64,000 bases of DNA from Merdivicinus sp050943495 (GCA_050943495.1 JBMNPH010000003.1:62001-126000), one strand, 5' to 3'. Numbered from the stretch's first letter, positions 18,835 through 28,292 are shown. Numbers and translations are program-made. Notes: generated by a model from the sequence alone, not told the origin.

Positions 18835-20697
18835 TTACTTGTTGTCGTCGTTTACTTCACGGAAATCAGCATCCACTACATTGGGATCGCCGTTCGCAGT
18901 GCCTGCACCGGGATTTGCACCCATATCAGGGCCTGCTGCACCGCCAGCTGCCTGCTGCTGAGCGGCCTGTGCCTGATAAAGTTTCTCGGAAACTGCGTAG
19001 AAGACTTTCTGCAATTCATCCTGTTTCGCCTTGATGGCCTCAATGTCATTGCCTTTCAGTGCTTCTTTCAGGTCGTTGATCTTAGCTTCCAGTTCTGCTT
19101 TCTGGGAAGCATCTACCTTATCGCCGATTTCGCCCAGAGTTTTTTCAGACTGGAATACCATCTGATCTGCACCGTTGCGGATGTCGACTGCTTCACGAGC
19201 CTTTTTATCTTCCGCTGCGAAAGCCTCTGCCTCCTTGACAGCCTTATCAATATCCTCTTTGGACATGTTGGTAGAAGAGGTAATAGTGATCTGCTGTTCC
19301 TTGCCGGTGCCGAGGTCTTTTGCATAAACATGCACAATGCCGTTTGCGTCGATGTCAAAGGTTACCTCAATCTGCGGAACTCCGCGGGGAGCCGCCGGAA
19401 TACCATCGAGACGGAACATACCGAGGGTCTTATTATCCTTTGCGAATTCACGCTCACCCTGCAGGACATGGATTTCAACAGAAGTCTGGCCGTCTGCAGC
19501 GGTAGAGAAGATCTGGGATTTCTTGGTCGGGATGGTGGTGTTACGCTCAATGATCTTGGTGAAGACACCGCCCAGGGTTTCCAGACCCAGAGACAGAGGA
19601 GTAACGTCGAGCAGAAGCAGGCCTTTTACTTCGCCGCCGAGGACACCGCCCTGGATAGCTGCACCGATTGCTACGCATTCATCCGGGTTCAGATTCTTGG
19701 AAGGTTCCTTACCGGTTACACGTGCAACCGCTTCCTGTACTGCAATGATACGAGTAGAGCCACCGACCAGCAGAATCTTATCCAATTCTCTTGCACTCAG
19801 ACCAGCATCGCTCAGTGCCTGGTTGACCGGGCCCATGGTAGCATCTACGAGGTCTGCGGTCAATTCATTGAATTTTGCACGAGTCAGGGTCATGGTCAGA
19901 TGTTTCGGGCCGGTTGCATCTGCGGTAATGAAGGGCAGGTTGATATCTGCTGTGGTAATACCAGACAGGTCAATCTTTGCTTTTTCAGCAGCCTCTTTCA
20001 AACGCTGCATTGCCATACGGTCATTGCGCAGGTCAATGCCATTTTCTTTCTTAAATTCTTCTGCCATCCAGTCAATAACGCGCTGGTCAAAGTCGTCACC
20101 ACCGAGGTGGTTGTTACCGGCAGTTGCCAGAACTTCCTGAACGCCTTCGCCCATCTCAATGATGGAAACATCGAAGGTACCGCCGCCAAGGTCATAAACC
20201 ATAACCTTCTGGTCGCCCTCTTTGTCCATGCCGTATGCAAGAGCAGCAGCGGTCGGCTCGTTGATGATACGCTTAACATCCAGACCTGCAATGCGGCCTG
20301 CATCCTTAGTTGCCTGACGCTGAGCGTCGGTGAAGTATGCCGGAACGGTGATGACTGCTTCGGTGACCGGCTCGCCCAGATAAGCTTCGGCATCGGATTT
20401 CAGTTTCTGCAGAATCATTGCGGAAACTTCCTGCGGAGTATAGGCTTTGCCATCAATATTTACTTTGTAATCAGAGCCCATATGACGTTTGATGGAGCTG
20501 ATGGTGCGGTCGGGGTTGGTAATTGCCTGACGTTTTGCAACCTGGCCTACCATACGTTCGCCATCTTTAGAAAAAGCTACTACCGAAGGAGTTGTACGGG
20601 CGCCTTCGTGATTTGTGATAACAACAGGTTCGCCGCCTTCCATAACGGCTACACAAGAGTTTGTAGTACCAAGGTCAATACCGATAATTTTTCCCAT
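18835..20697 (-). CDS. dnaK: Chaperone protein DnaK (Hsp70)
   Basis: 620-residue ATP-dependent chaperone. The nucleotide-binding domain starts MGKIIGIDLGTTNSCVAVMEG, and VYDLGGGTFDVSI and the LVGGSTRI motif are present. The substrate-binding domain and helical lid follow, ending in the acidic VVDADFREVNDD tail. It lacks the extra N-terminal insert of Gram-negative DnaK, as expected for Firmicutes. Start ATG has TAGGAGGA upstream. It lies 57 bp after grpE in the CIRCE-controlled operon. Confidence 0.98.
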   Translation of the reverse strand: MGKIIGIDLGTTNSCVAVMEGGEPVVITNHEGARTTPSVVAFSKDGERMVGQVAKRQAITNPDRTISSIKRHMGSDYKVNIDGKAYTPQEVSAMILQKLKSDAEAYLGEPVTEAVITVPAYFTDAQRQATKDAGRIAGLDVKRIINEPTAAALAYGMDKEGDQKVMVYDLGGGTFDVSIIEMGEGVQEVLATAGNNHLGGDDFDQRVIDWMAEEFKKENGIDLRNDRMAMQRLKEAAEKAKIDLSGITTADINLPFITADATGPKHLTMTLTRAKFNELTADLVDATMGPVNQALSDAGLSARELDKILLVGGSTRIIAVQEAVARVTGKEPSKNLNPDECVAIGAAIQGGVLGGEVKGLLLLDVTPLSLGLETLGGVFTKIIERNTTIPTKKSQIFSTAADGQTSVEIHVLQGEREFAKDNKTLGMFRLDGIPAAPRGVPQIEVTFDIDANGIVHVYAKDLGTGKEQQITITSSTNMSKEDIDKAVKEAEAFAAEDKKAREAVDIRNGADQMVFQSEKTLGEIGDKVDASQKAELEAKINDLKEALKGNDIEAIKAKQDELQKVFYAVSEKLYQAQAAQQQAAGGAAGPDMGANPGAGTANGDPNVVDADFREVNDDNK

Positions 20698-20754
20698 AAA
20701 TAATTCCTCCTAATAAATCGCATCAATTCGTTTGATTTATTTCAATCATATTTT

Positions 20755-21330
20755 TTACGGATTTGCAACGGCAACCATAGCATGACGGATTACTTTTCCG
20801 TTCAACTGGTATCCCTTCTGCAGGACATTAGCTACCGTATTCGGTTCGAGCTCTTCACTCTCCACCGTGGAGACTGCATAATGCAGTTCCGGATTGAACG
20901 GCTTGCCTTCTGCTTCAATTTCTTCGACGCCGAGTTTTGCCAGGGTATCCTTCATCATTTTGAAGATCATTTCCATTCCCTTTTTAAACTCCGCATCGCC
21001 GCAGTCTGTCAGCATGGCACGTTCAAAATTATCTAAAACAGGAAGAAGTTCGGAAATACATTTGCTTTTGGCAACTGCACCGATTTCCTCTTTCTCGCGG
21101 ACGGTGCGCTTCCGGAAATTATCAAATTCCGCCATCTGACGCAAAATCTTATCCGAAAGTTCTGCATTTGCCTTCTTCAACTCCTCCAGTTCATCCGGTT
21201 TTGGCTCGGTCTGTTCAGAAGCTTCTTTCTGTTCCGAAGTTTCTGCAGCCTGATCTTCAGCCTCCACTTTCTCCTCTGGAGTTGTCTGCTCTTCCTTTTC
21301 GAGATCTTTCTTACCCACTTTGAGAATCAT
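20755..21330 (-). CDS. grpE: Nucleotide exchange factor GrpE
   Basis: 191 residues. It releases ADP from DnaK. There is a disordered, Glu-rich N-terminus (about 1-55), a long coiled coil (LEELKKANAELSDKILRQMAEFDNFRKRT) and the beta-rich C-terminal head (FNPELHYAVSTVES ... VLQKGYQLNGKVIRHAMVAVA). Its ATG overlaps the stop codon of hrcA (ATGA), showing translational coupling. Confidence 0.96.
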   Translation of the reverse strand: MILKVGKKDLEKEEQTTPEEKVEAEDQAAETSEQKEASEQTEPKPDELEELKKANAELSDKILRQMAEFDNFRKRTVREKEEIGAVAKSKCISELLPVLDNFERAMLTDCGDAEFKKGMEMIFKMMKDTLAKLGVEEIEAEGKPFNPELHYAVSTVESEELEPNTVANVLQKGYQLNGKVIRHAMVAVANP

Positions 21331-22361
21331 TCCTTTCGTTCGTCATACTGCTCAGTAATCAGCCGCGAAACGGTATCCGACAGATATTCAATATACGGAA
21401 TCAATCGACTATAATCTAGCCGCAGCGGACCGATTACGCCGAAACTTCCCGCAGGTTTTCCTGCCCGGCTGTACCCCGTAACGATCATGCTGGAATTTGC
21501 TACACAAAATTCCTCGCTTTCATCGCCGAAAATAATCTGAAGTCCATTCCACCCCTGATTGAGCAGCGGTTCCAAATGATTGCGTGCTTCCAAAAAGCCC
21601 TTGATGCTTTCGGTTTGAAAATCCTCTCTTGCCAAAAGTGCGCTTTCATTTCGCACTTCCAGTTTCTGCTGCCGCAGCTTTCCTACGATATCATAGATTC
21701 CGTAAAGCAGCGGTGCAAGTGCTGCGCCATAATTTCCCAGTGATACGCCCAATTCCACCAGCTTCTGGCTGGTCAATTCATCAATCCGCATTCCGGTCAG
21801 ATTCTGACGGATGAAATTGACAAAAAAGGCAATTTGTTCATTGGACAGTTCAAAATCCAATCGACAGACCCGATTTTCCACCACGCCGCTGGAGGTAATC
21901 AGCAGCAAAGCGTACAATCTGCGTCCGGCGGGAATGACGTCGAGCCTTGTAATGACCGAAAAATCTACACGATTGGAAGCGCTTGCGACAGCGCATCCGG
22001 TTACCTGTGCGAGTAAGTCGGCAGCATTTTCGATCAGCGTCCGGGGATTCAGATCGCCGTTCAGCAGCGTTTCTTCAATCATCCGGCGGTCATACTCGGA
22101 AAGCGGCTGACGGGTCATCAAATTCGCAATATAAAACCGATATCCACGATAAGAAGGAACCCTTCCTGCCGAGGTATGCGGCTGTTCCAGATAACCCAGC
22201 CGTTCGAGTGCGGCCATATCGTTGCGGATGGTGGCAGGCGATACCGCATAACTGAGCGCCTCGGAAACCGTTTTGGAACCAACCGGCTCGCCGGTACGGA
22301 TGTAACGGTCCACCACCAGTTTCAGAATATCAAGTTTCCGCGCATCCAGCGCTTTCACCAT
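21327..22361 (-). CDS. hrcA: Heat-inducible transcription repressor HrcA
   Basis: 344 residues. It represses class I heat-shock operons by binding CIRCE and is itself kept active by GroEL. The N-terminal winged helix is LDILKLVVDRYIRTGEPVGSKTV ... SPATIRNDMAALERLGYLEQPHTSAGRVPS, followed by a GAF-like domain. The start is placed at the ATG at 22361 after GAGAGGTGAGG. The longer reading to 22394 would run into the CIRCE element and has no ribosome site. First gene of the operon hrcA-grpE-dnaK-dnaJ. Confidence 0.95.
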   Translation of the reverse strand: MVKALDARKLDILKLVVDRYIRTGEPVGSKTVSEALSYAVSPATIRNDMAALERLGYLEQPHTSAGRVPSYRGYRFYIANLMTRQPLSEYDRRMIEETLLNGDLNPRTLIENAADLLAQVTGCAVASASNRVDFSVITRLDVIPAGRRLYALLLITSSGVVENRVCRLDFELSNEQIAFFVNFIRQNLTGMRIDELTSQKLVELGVSLGNYGAALAPLLYGIYDIVGKLRQQKLEVRNESALLAREDFQTESIKGFLEARNHLEPLLNQGWNGLQIIFGDESEEFCVANSSMIVTGYSRAGKPAGSFGVIGPLRLDYSRLIPYIEYLSDTVSRLITEQYDERKE

Positions 22362-22383
22362 CCTCACCTCTCTCCGTGTTACT

Positions 22384-22410
22384 TTAGCACTCACTATCTC
22401 CGAGTGCTAA
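22384..22410. promoter_or_regulatory. CIRCE operator
   Basis: TTAGCACTC-N9-GAGTGCTAA, a perfect copy of the HrcA-binding consensus, lying between the promoter and the hrcA start. It predicts autoregulated heat induction of all four genes. Confidence 0.97.
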
Positions 22411-22414
22411 TATA

Positions 22415-22443
22415 AGATTAGCACGATTCTCATCTCTTGTCAA
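22415..22443 (-). promoter_or_regulatory. Promoter of the hrcA operon
   Basis: Minus strand: -35 TTGACA (22438-22443), 17-bp spacer, -10 TAATCT (22415-22420), immediately upstream of CIRCE. Confidence 0.85.
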
Positions 22444-22573
22444 GGGGTATTTTTAAAAAAAATATGAATTTTCCTTATGTTTTTTATAAACGAATATTCT
22501 TTTGCAGTCCTATCCAAATTTTATCGAAATGTGGCTGTTCTTTCAGTCATTTTGCAGGAAAACTAAAGTCTTC

Positions 22574-22602
22574 TTGCAAAACAATCCAAAAACCATTATA
22601 AT
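22574..22602 (+). promoter_or_regulatory. Promoter of the RpiR-type regulator gene
   Basis: -35 TTGCAA (22574-22579), 17-bp spacer, -10 TATAAT (22597-22602). The ribosome site GAGGAGGATCACC and the ATG at 22636 follow. Confidence 0.8.
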
Positions 22603-22635
22603 AGAATAGAAATACCCTCATAGAGGAGGATCACC

Positions 22636-23487
22636 ATGGACATTCTTGCGGAAATTCAAAAAAAATATCCGGAATTTTCCAAAGGTCAAAAGAAAATAGC
22701 CAATTATATTTCTGAACATTCCGATAAAGCGGCTTTTATGACAGCTGCTAAGTTGGGAACTACAGTCGGGGTCAGCGAATCCACTGTTGTCCGGTTTGCA
22801 TATGAAATCGGATTTAATGGGTATCCGGAACTTTCCCGAGCACTACAACAGATTATCCGCACTCAATTAACTTCCGTCCAACGGATCGAAGTTACCCGGG
22901 ATCGAATGGGAACTGGTAGTATTCTGGAAGAGGTTCTAACCCAGGATATGGACAAAATCAAACGGACACTCGAGGAAACTTCTCGAGAGGAATTCGAAAG
23001 CGCTGCGGCTGCGATTGCCAACGCTCGGAAGATTTACGTTATCGGAGACCGCAGTGCTTCAGCACTGTCTCGATTTGCCCATTATTACCTTAATTTAATG
23101 TTTGAGAATGTTAAGCTGGTAACAACAACAAGTTCGAGTGAGCTTTTCGAACAAATTATGCGGATTAATGAAGAAGATGTGGTTATCGGCATCAGTTTTC
23201 CTCGTTATTCCAATATGACCATACAGGCTTTCTCTTTTGCAGCACGTTCCGGCGCAAAAATTGTTGCCATTACAGATGGCCCAAACTCTCCGCTTGCCCA
23301 AGATGCCACTTATCTTTTAGCAGCCAGAAGTGATATGAATTCTTTTGTCGATTCGCTGGTTGCACCACTGAGTCTCATTAATGCTCTGCTGGTACAAATT
23401 GGTATGAACAAACAGGAGGATGTTTTGGATACTTTCCAACATTTAGAAAATTTGTGGGACGAGTACCACGTTTACCAAAAAAATTAG
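22636..23487 (+). CDS. MurR/RpiR-family transcriptional regulator
   Basis: 283 residues. The N-terminal HTH (about 1-75; KIANYISEHSDKAAFMTAAKLGTTVGVSESTVVRFAYEIGFNGYPEL) and the C-terminal SIS domain (about 120-260; KIYVIGDRSASALS, VVIGISFPRYS) are characteristic. These regulators sense phosphosugars such as N-acetylmuramic acid or hexosamine phosphates. No sugar gene sits next to it: the next gene, 12 bp on, is an HI0933-type flavoprotein probably in the same transcript. The regulated target cannot be deduced. Confidence 0.9.
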   Translation: MDILAEIQKKYPEFSKGQKKIANYISEHSDKAAFMTAAKLGTTVGVSESTVVRFAYEIGFNGYPELSRALQQIIRTQLTSVQRIEVTRDRMGTGSILEEVLTQDMDKIKRTLEETSREEFESAAAAIANARKIYVIGDRSASALSRFAHYYLNLMFENVKLVTTTSSSELFEQIMRINEEDVVIGISFPRYSNMTIQAFSFAARSGAKIVAITDGPNSPLAQDATYLLAARSDMNSFVDSLVAPLSLINALLVQIGMNKQEDVLDTFQHLENLWDEYHVYQKN

Positions 23488-23499
23488 AAAGGAGACTCT

Positions 23500-24777
23500 A
23501 TGAATCAGACCGATCTGATTATTGTTGGAGGCGGTCCTGCCGGCATGATGGCAGCTATTACAGCCGCCTCGGTGGGCAAGTCTGTCCTGCTGCTGGAAAG
23601 GAATGAGCGATTGGGACGCAAATTGCTGATTACCGGAAAAGGGCGCTGCAATATCACTAATAACTGCGACCGCGATACGCTGATGGCTAACATTCCCCGA
23701 AATTCGCGTTTTTTATACTCAGCGTTTGCACGTTTCTCTCCTGCCGACACCATCGATTTTTTTGAAAGCCGGGGACTTCCACTGAAAACGGAACGAGGAA
23801 ACCGGGTTTTCCCCGAATCGGACAAAGCTGCTGACGTGGCACGTATCCTGGAAAACGGTCTGAAAATTCCCGGTATTACTGTCCGAACAGGTAGAGCCAC
23901 CCAGTTACTCTTTGGAGAAGATGGCACTGTGAACGGTGTAAAATGTGAAGATGGCAGTGAACAGAGAGCATCGGCAGTTATTCTTGCCTGCGGCGGAAAA
24001 TCCTATCCACTCACCGGTTCCACCGGAGATGGATATTTACTGGCAGAGCAGGCAGGTCATTCCATTATCCCGCCGGTTCCCTCCCTCATTCCGATACTGA
24101 CAAAGGAAAAAGAGCCGCGCGAAATGCAGGGACTTTCCTTAAAAAATGTAACACTGTCTGTTGCGAAAAAAGGAAAAATTATTTACGAAGAACTCGGTGA
24201 ACTCCTTTTCACCCATTTCGGGTTGAGTGGTCCACTGGTATTGTCTGCATCCGCCCATATGGAGGGCAAAAAGCCGACAGATAAGGCGGGAGAATCCTTC
24301 TATGCCTCCATGCTGGAAGGCTGCGGATATTCTCTTGCCATTGACTGGAAACCGGGGTTGACTCCGGAACAGCTGGATCGTCGTCTGCTGCGGGATTTTG
24401 CCAAATATCAGAATAAGGATATTATCAACAGCCTGGGCGAACTCCTTCCACGGAAAAGCATCCCGGTTCTGCTAAAGCGTGCCGGAATTCCCTTTGAAAC
24501 CAAGGTGAATGCCATCACAAAAGAGCAACGGCATGCATTACTGGATACACTGAAGCATTATACGTTGACTCCGACAGGTTTCCGTCCCATTGAAGAAGCC
24601 ATTATCACATCCGGCGGCATTGATACGAGGCAGGTCAATCCCAAGACAATGGAATCCAAGCTGGTGAAGGGATTATTCTTTGCCGGTGAAATACTGGATG
24701 TAGATGGATATACCGGAGGATTTAATCTTCAGATTGCCTTTTCTACCGGAGTTTTGGCTGGGGAAAATGCTGGCTAA
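23500..24777 (+). CDS. HI0933/YhiN-family FAD-dependent oxidoreductase
   Basis: 425 residues. FAD-binding Rossmann motif IIVGGGPAGMMAAITAA at the N-terminus, then the family's LGRKLLITGKGRCNITNNC, and the C-terminal FAGEILDVDGYTGGFNLQIAFSTG. This family (also called BaiN/RdsA-like in gut Clostridia) contains NAD(P)H-linked flavoproteins of mostly unknown substrate; some have been linked to bile-acid metabolism, which I would not assume here. Start ATG follows AAAGGAG. Co-directional with and 12 bp from the RpiR-type regulator. Confidence 0.88.
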   Translation: MNQTDLIIVGGGPAGMMAAITAASVGKSVLLLERNERLGRKLLITGKGRCNITNNCDRDTLMANIPRNSRFLYSAFARFSPADTIDFFESRGLPLKTERGNRVFPESDKAADVARILENGLKIPGITVRTGRATQLLFGEDGTVNGVKCEDGSEQRASAVILACGGKSYPLTGSTGDGYLLAEQAGHSIIPPVPSLIPILTKEKEPREMQGLSLKNVTLSVAKKGKIIYEELGELLFTHFGLSGPLVLSASAHMEGKKPTDKAGESFYASMLEGCGYSLAIDWKPGLTPEQLDRRLLRDFAKYQNKDIINSLGELLPRKSIPVLLKRAGIPFETKVNAITKEQRHALLDTLKHYTLTPTGFRPIEEAIITSGGIDTRQVNPKTMESKLVKGLFFAGEILDVDGYTGGFNLQIAFSTGVLAGENAG

Positions 24778-24828
24778 TTTTTCTGTGATTATTCTAAAAA
24801 ATTTATGCTTTTTTGTTTGTTTTGTCGC

Positions 24829-24857
24829 TTGAAAACGGTTTCAAATCGCGATATAAT
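24829..24857 (+). promoter_or_regulatory. Promoter of the Gfo/Idh-GH92 glycan operon
   Basis: -35 TTGAAA (24829-24834), 17-bp spacer, -10 TATAAT (24852-24857). The -35 box is embedded in a cre-like dyad, so a bound repressor would block polymerase. Confidence 0.85.
24830..24843. promoter_or_regulatory. cre site (CcpA-type operator)
   Basis: TGAAAACGGTTTCA fits the catabolite-responsive-element consensus TGWAANCGNTNWCA at every defined position and overlaps the -35 box. It implies glucose/CcpA repression of the downstream glycosidase operon. A local LacI-family regulator with similar half-sites is an alternative binder. Confidence 0.75.
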
Positions 24858-24884
24858 AACAAAAAATGCCCTTGTCAGTTTGGT

Positions 24885-24917
24885 GCGGGTACACAGGATT
24901 CGTGTGCCCGCCATTTT
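24885..24917 (+). promoter_or_regulatory. Leader hairpin with short T-run, possible attenuator or operator
   Basis: GCGGGTACAC (24885-24894) pairs with GTGTGCCCGC (24902-24911) through one G-U, loop AGGATTC, followed by CATTTTT. It lies in the transcribed leader about 20 nt after the predicted start and 36 bp before the first gene. This is compatible with premature termination or a second repressor site. Confidence 0.5.
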
Positions 24918-24952
24918 TATGAAGACAGGTGTGGTTGGAAAGGATGATCAGT

Positions 24953-26050
24953 ATGAAAAAACTTCGGATTGCCATTATCGGAACCGGAGGAATTGCACAC
25001 TCCCATATGCGCGCTTATGCAAAAATGGAGGATATTGAAATCGTAGCCGGTTCCGATATCATTCCCGGCAAAGCACGCGCATTTCTGGATGAATTCGGCC
25101 TCTCTGATGCCAAAGATTACACAGATAATGATGTGATGCTGCGGGAAATGAAACCCGATGCAGTCAGTGTCTGTACATATAACACGACACATGCAGTCTG
25201 CGCCATCCAGGCCCTGAAAGCAGGCTGCCATGTTTTACTTGAAAAACCGATGACAGTTCACCTTGATGAAGCACTCGAAATCATGAAGGTAGAGAAGGAA
25301 ACCGGTAAAATTCTGACCATCGGCTTCCAGCCCCGCTATGACTCTCGGATGCGTAAAATCAAAGAAGTGGTGGATTCCGGAGTTTTGGGAAAAATTTACT
25401 ACATCCAGACAGGCGGCGGCCGCCGGCGCGGTATTCCCGGCCGTACTTTCATTGAAAAGGATCTGGCCGGCGTCGGCGCACTGGCTGATATCGGCTGCTA
25501 CGCGCTGGATATGGTACTCAACGCCATCGGCTATCCGAAACCTCTGACTGTCTCCGCAACCGCATACGATTACTTTGGCAAGAACCCCAAATATACCCCT
25601 CCCGAAGATGCAAAACGCTTCAGCGTAGATGACTTCTCGGCAGCATTTATCCGTCTGGAAGGCGGCATTACTCTGGACTTCCGGATGTCTTGGGCGATGC
25701 ACATGAATACTACCGGTGCTACCATCATTCTCGGTACCGATGCCGGTTTGAAGATTGAACCGGCTAACCCGGACTCCCTCTGGGGCGGCGCATGGGATGG
25801 CAGCTGCGGTGATGTTACCCTCTTCCACGACCAGTTCGGTACTCCGACTTATACTCCTGTTCCGCTTTCAGATAAAGGCGAAGACCGTTTCTATCTCAAA
25901 GTTCGTTCCTTCGTTGATGCAATCCTGGAGAATAAGCCGGCTCCGATCCCGACTTCTCAAATTATCTATAATCAGGCGATCATTGACGGCATTATCCGCT
26001 CTTCGGAATGCGGCCATGAAGTTGCTATTGAACTTCCGGAAAACCTGTAA
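24953..26050 (+). CDS. Gfo/Idh/MocA-family NAD(P)-dependent oxidoreductase
   Basis: 365 residues. N-terminal Rossmann fold with RIAIIGTGGIAHSHMRAY, the family's catalytic-lysine motif LLEKPMT, and the C-terminal alpha/beta domain with DIGCYALDMVLNAIG carrying the usual active-site His/Asp region in altered form. It likely oxidises, epimerises or eliminates on a sugar released by the glycosidases downstream. The ATG at 24953 is preferred because GGAAAGGA stands 9 bases upstream; earlier ATGs abut the site. First gene of a five-gene run controlled by a cre-bearing promoter and followed by a terminator-like hairpin. Confidence 0.88.
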   Translation: MKKLRIAIIGTGGIAHSHMRAYAKMEDIEIVAGSDIIPGKARAFLDEFGLSDAKDYTDNDVMLREMKPDAVSVCTYNTTHAVCAIQALKAGCHVLLEKPMTVHLDEALEIMKVEKETGKILTIGFQPRYDSRMRKIKEVVDSGVLGKIYYIQTGGGRRRGIPGRTFIEKDLAGVGALADIGCYALDMVLNAIGYPKPLTVSATAYDYFGKNPKYTPPEDAKRFSVDDFSAAFIRLEGGITLDFRMSWAMHMNTTGATIILGTDAGLKIEPANPDSLWGGAWDGSCGDVTLFHDQFGTPTYTPVPLSDKGEDRFYLKVRSFVDAILENKPAPIPTSQIIYNQAIIDGIIRSSECGHEVAIELPENL

Positions 26051-26057
26051 AAATTTT

Positions 26058-26097
26058 GGCCAGAGCAGAACACCATCTGTTTTGCTCTGGCTTTTTA
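26058..26097 (+). terminator. Terminator or attenuator after the oxidoreductase
   Basis: GCCAGAGCA (26059-26067) pairs with TGCTCTGGC (26083-26091), followed by TTTTTA. No promoter is evident before the GH92 gene, so partial read-through is likely, giving more oxidoreductase than glycosidase mRNA. Confidence 0.75.
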
Positions 26098-26124
26098 TCA
26101 AATTATGGAAAGGAATCCAAATTC

Positions 26125-28269
26125 ATGAAAAAAAACGGTTTCGATTATGCAGATTTGTTTTGGGCCAGCGAAGAAAGCCATCTTCCAAAGCCGGAAGGAT
26201 TGGCTGCCAAATGGTATAAACTGAAAGCACAGGCTGGAAATTGCCATCCGGGATCCGTCCTGCCTTTCGGAATGGTTTCCGCGCTAGCCTATTCCGGCGG
26301 ATATCCCACCGGATACGGCGTCTACCGCCCCAACTCCTTTGCCCGCCCCGGTAAATATTTCTCGGAACGTCTCTGCAAAGGCTTCACCCACTTTCAGGTA
26401 AGCGGAACCGGCGCCATTCTGAAATACTATAATTTCTTCCGGGTGATTCCGCTTGCCGGCGGAATCGATGAAGCGGATACTCTCCATCCGCTGGCGGAAG
26501 AAGCTGCGCATCCGGGATACTATACGTGCCGATTGGGTAAAACCGGCATTCGGGCAGAACTGGCTGCAGCTGAAAAAAGTATCTTCCATCGTTATACATT
26601 CCAAGAAAGTTCCCCCACTGTGGCAATCGACCTGCTGCAATGCGGTATTGCCATGAAGGATCACGATAAAAACCGGATCCTCGAAGCAAAAATCTCTCGG
26701 CGCAGCCCCGGCTGCTATGATGCCTATATTTTCTGCGATCTGCCTATTTATGCCTGCATTCGCTTTGATGATCCGCAGGCAGAATGTTCCATTCTGCTCA
26801 ACAAACAGTCCGTTTCCGGCACAGAAGTGACTCTTCCGGATCCCTATGGACATCAGCTTCACCTTCTCTGCAGCGGAAAAGAAGGAAAAACGCTCGGATT
26901 GCAGATTGCCTTCTCCATGCGCAGCAACGATCAGGCTTACTCCAATTTGAAGGACCTGTCCTTCGATGAAGCAGAGCAGCGGGCAGCAGAGATTTGGAAA
27001 GACACACTTTCCTGCATCGAGATTGAAACTCCGGATGAAAAACAGAAAGAAATCTTCTATTCCGCTCTGTATCAGAGTTTGATCAAGCCGTCCAACTTTG
27101 AAAATGAAAGCCCATTCTGGAATCTTCGGCCGGACTGTTATCTGGAATTTGCTACTCTGTGGGATCAATACAAGACTGCACTGCCGCTCATCTTTACTCT
27201 CTTCGATAAAAATGCCGCAGGAATTGTCAACGGTCTCCTAAATGTAGGAGAATATCAGGGAGAATTCCCGAATACCATTGTCATGTCTCAGGTCTCCATT
27301 TCTGGTTTGGAGTCGCAGCAGGCGCTGTCTTTGGCCGTTTATGGGATTGTGGATGCATACTGGCGCGGCGTCAAAGGCGTTGACTGGGAACGTGCCCTGC
27401 GGATTATCGACCTTGATCTGACTGCCAAAAATAAATCCGTTGGACACACAACTCGGATCACCCACTACCTTGACTATGCAGAAGCCTGCCTCAGTGCGGC
27501 AAAAATGGCGGACGATCTGGGACATCCGGAACTGGCAGAAAAATTCCGCGAGTTCTCATCCTGGGGCGATCGCGCCTACGACAAGAATACCGGCATTCTG
27601 TGTGAAAGCGATTTCTACGAAGGTCACATCAAGACATACAGCTACCGTCTGATGCACGATATGGAAAAACGCATTGCACTCTACCCGGACCGTCAGAAAC
27701 TGATTGATGATCTGGATGCCTTCTTTGGATTCACCTCCGAACCCGCTCCGCAGGAATTTGAGGGCATGACTGGTCAGCAGAACGACTGGAACACCAACCA
27801 CTATCAGCGTTTTGAGGGTACCAACAACGAACCGGATATGGAAGTTCCATACTTTTATCTGTATCTGAATCAGCATTACAAGACTGCGGAAATTATCCGC
27901 GATGCCTTCCGCTATATGTTCACGACCGGCCGCGGCGGATTGTCCGGAAACAACGATTCCGGCGGATTGTCTTCCTGGTACGTCTGGAATACCATCGGAC
28001 TTTTCCCGGTTACCGGACAGAATCTGATCCTGATTGGCACGCCAATGGTGCAGGCTGCTACCATACGCCTGAGCAACGGAAATTCTCTGCGCATTGAAGC
28101 AGAAAACTTTGCGCCGGATCACATTTATGTGGAAAAAGTGCTCTTCAATGGAAAAGAACTTTCCCGCAAATGGCTGACGGTTCGGGAACTGATGGAAGGC
28201 GGTACATTACAGCTGGTCATGACTGCTGTGCCGACTACCGACGAACAGATGGAATTTCCGCATAACTAA
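26125..28269 (+). CDS. GH92-family exo-alpha-mannosidase
   Basis: 714 residues. GH92 enzymes are calcium-dependent inverting alpha-mannosidases acting on N-glycan or yeast-mannan type chains. The family's C-terminal hallmark is present as SGNNDSGGLSSWYVWNTIGLFPVTG, with the upstream FEGTNNEPDMEVPYFYLYLN region. The N-terminal beta-sandwich shows YRPNSFARPGKYFSERLCKGFTHFQVSG. No signal peptide, so it trims imported oligosaccharides. The ATG at 26125 follows GAAAGGAA; a 23-residue extension would begin inside the terminator hairpin. The hallmark reads GNNDSG where GNxDxG is usual, so the catalytic acid/base positions deserve a check. Confidence 0.85.
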   Translation: MKKNGFDYADLFWASEESHLPKPEGLAAKWYKLKAQAGNCHPGSVLPFGMVSALAYSGGYPTGYGVYRPNSFARPGKYFSERLCKGFTHFQVSGTGAILKYYNFFRVIPLAGGIDEADTLHPLAEEAAHPGYYTCRLGKTGIRAELAAAEKSIFHRYTFQESSPTVAIDLLQCGIAMKDHDKNRILEAKISRRSPGCYDAYIFCDLPIYACIRFDDPQAECSILLNKQSVSGTEVTLPDPYGHQLHLLCSGKEGKTLGLQIAFSMRSNDQAYSNLKDLSFDEAEQRAAEIWKDTLSCIEIETPDEKQKEIFYSALYQSLIKPSNFENESPFWNLRPDCYLEFATLWDQYKTALPLIFTLFDKNAAGIVNGLLNVGEYQGEFPNTIVMSQVSISGLESQQALSLAVYGIVDAYWRGVKGVDWERALRIIDLDLTAKNKSVGHTTRITHYLDYAEACLSAAKMADDLGHPELAEKFREFSSWGDRAYDKNTGILCESDFYEGHIKTYSYRLMHDMEKRIALYPDRQKLIDDLDAFFGFTSEPAPQEFEGMTGQQNDWNTNHYQRFEGTNNEPDMEVPYFYLYLNQHYKTAEIIRDAFRYMFTTGRGGLSGNNDSGGLSSWYVWNTIGLFPVTGQNLILIGTPMVQAATIRLSNGNSLRIEAENFAPDHIYVEKVLFNGKELSRKWLTVRELMEGGTLQLVMTAVPTTDEQMEFPHN

Positions 28270-28292
28270 ACCAAAAACTGGGAGGGCTGGAA

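Noticed and set aside
18688..20703. 671-codon open frame antisense to dnaK, and similar long antisense frames opposite the isomerase (7593-8945), GH127 (13723-15303) and ABC genes (44293-45489)
   Set aside because: All are by-products of the codon bias of strongly conserved genes on the opposite strand.
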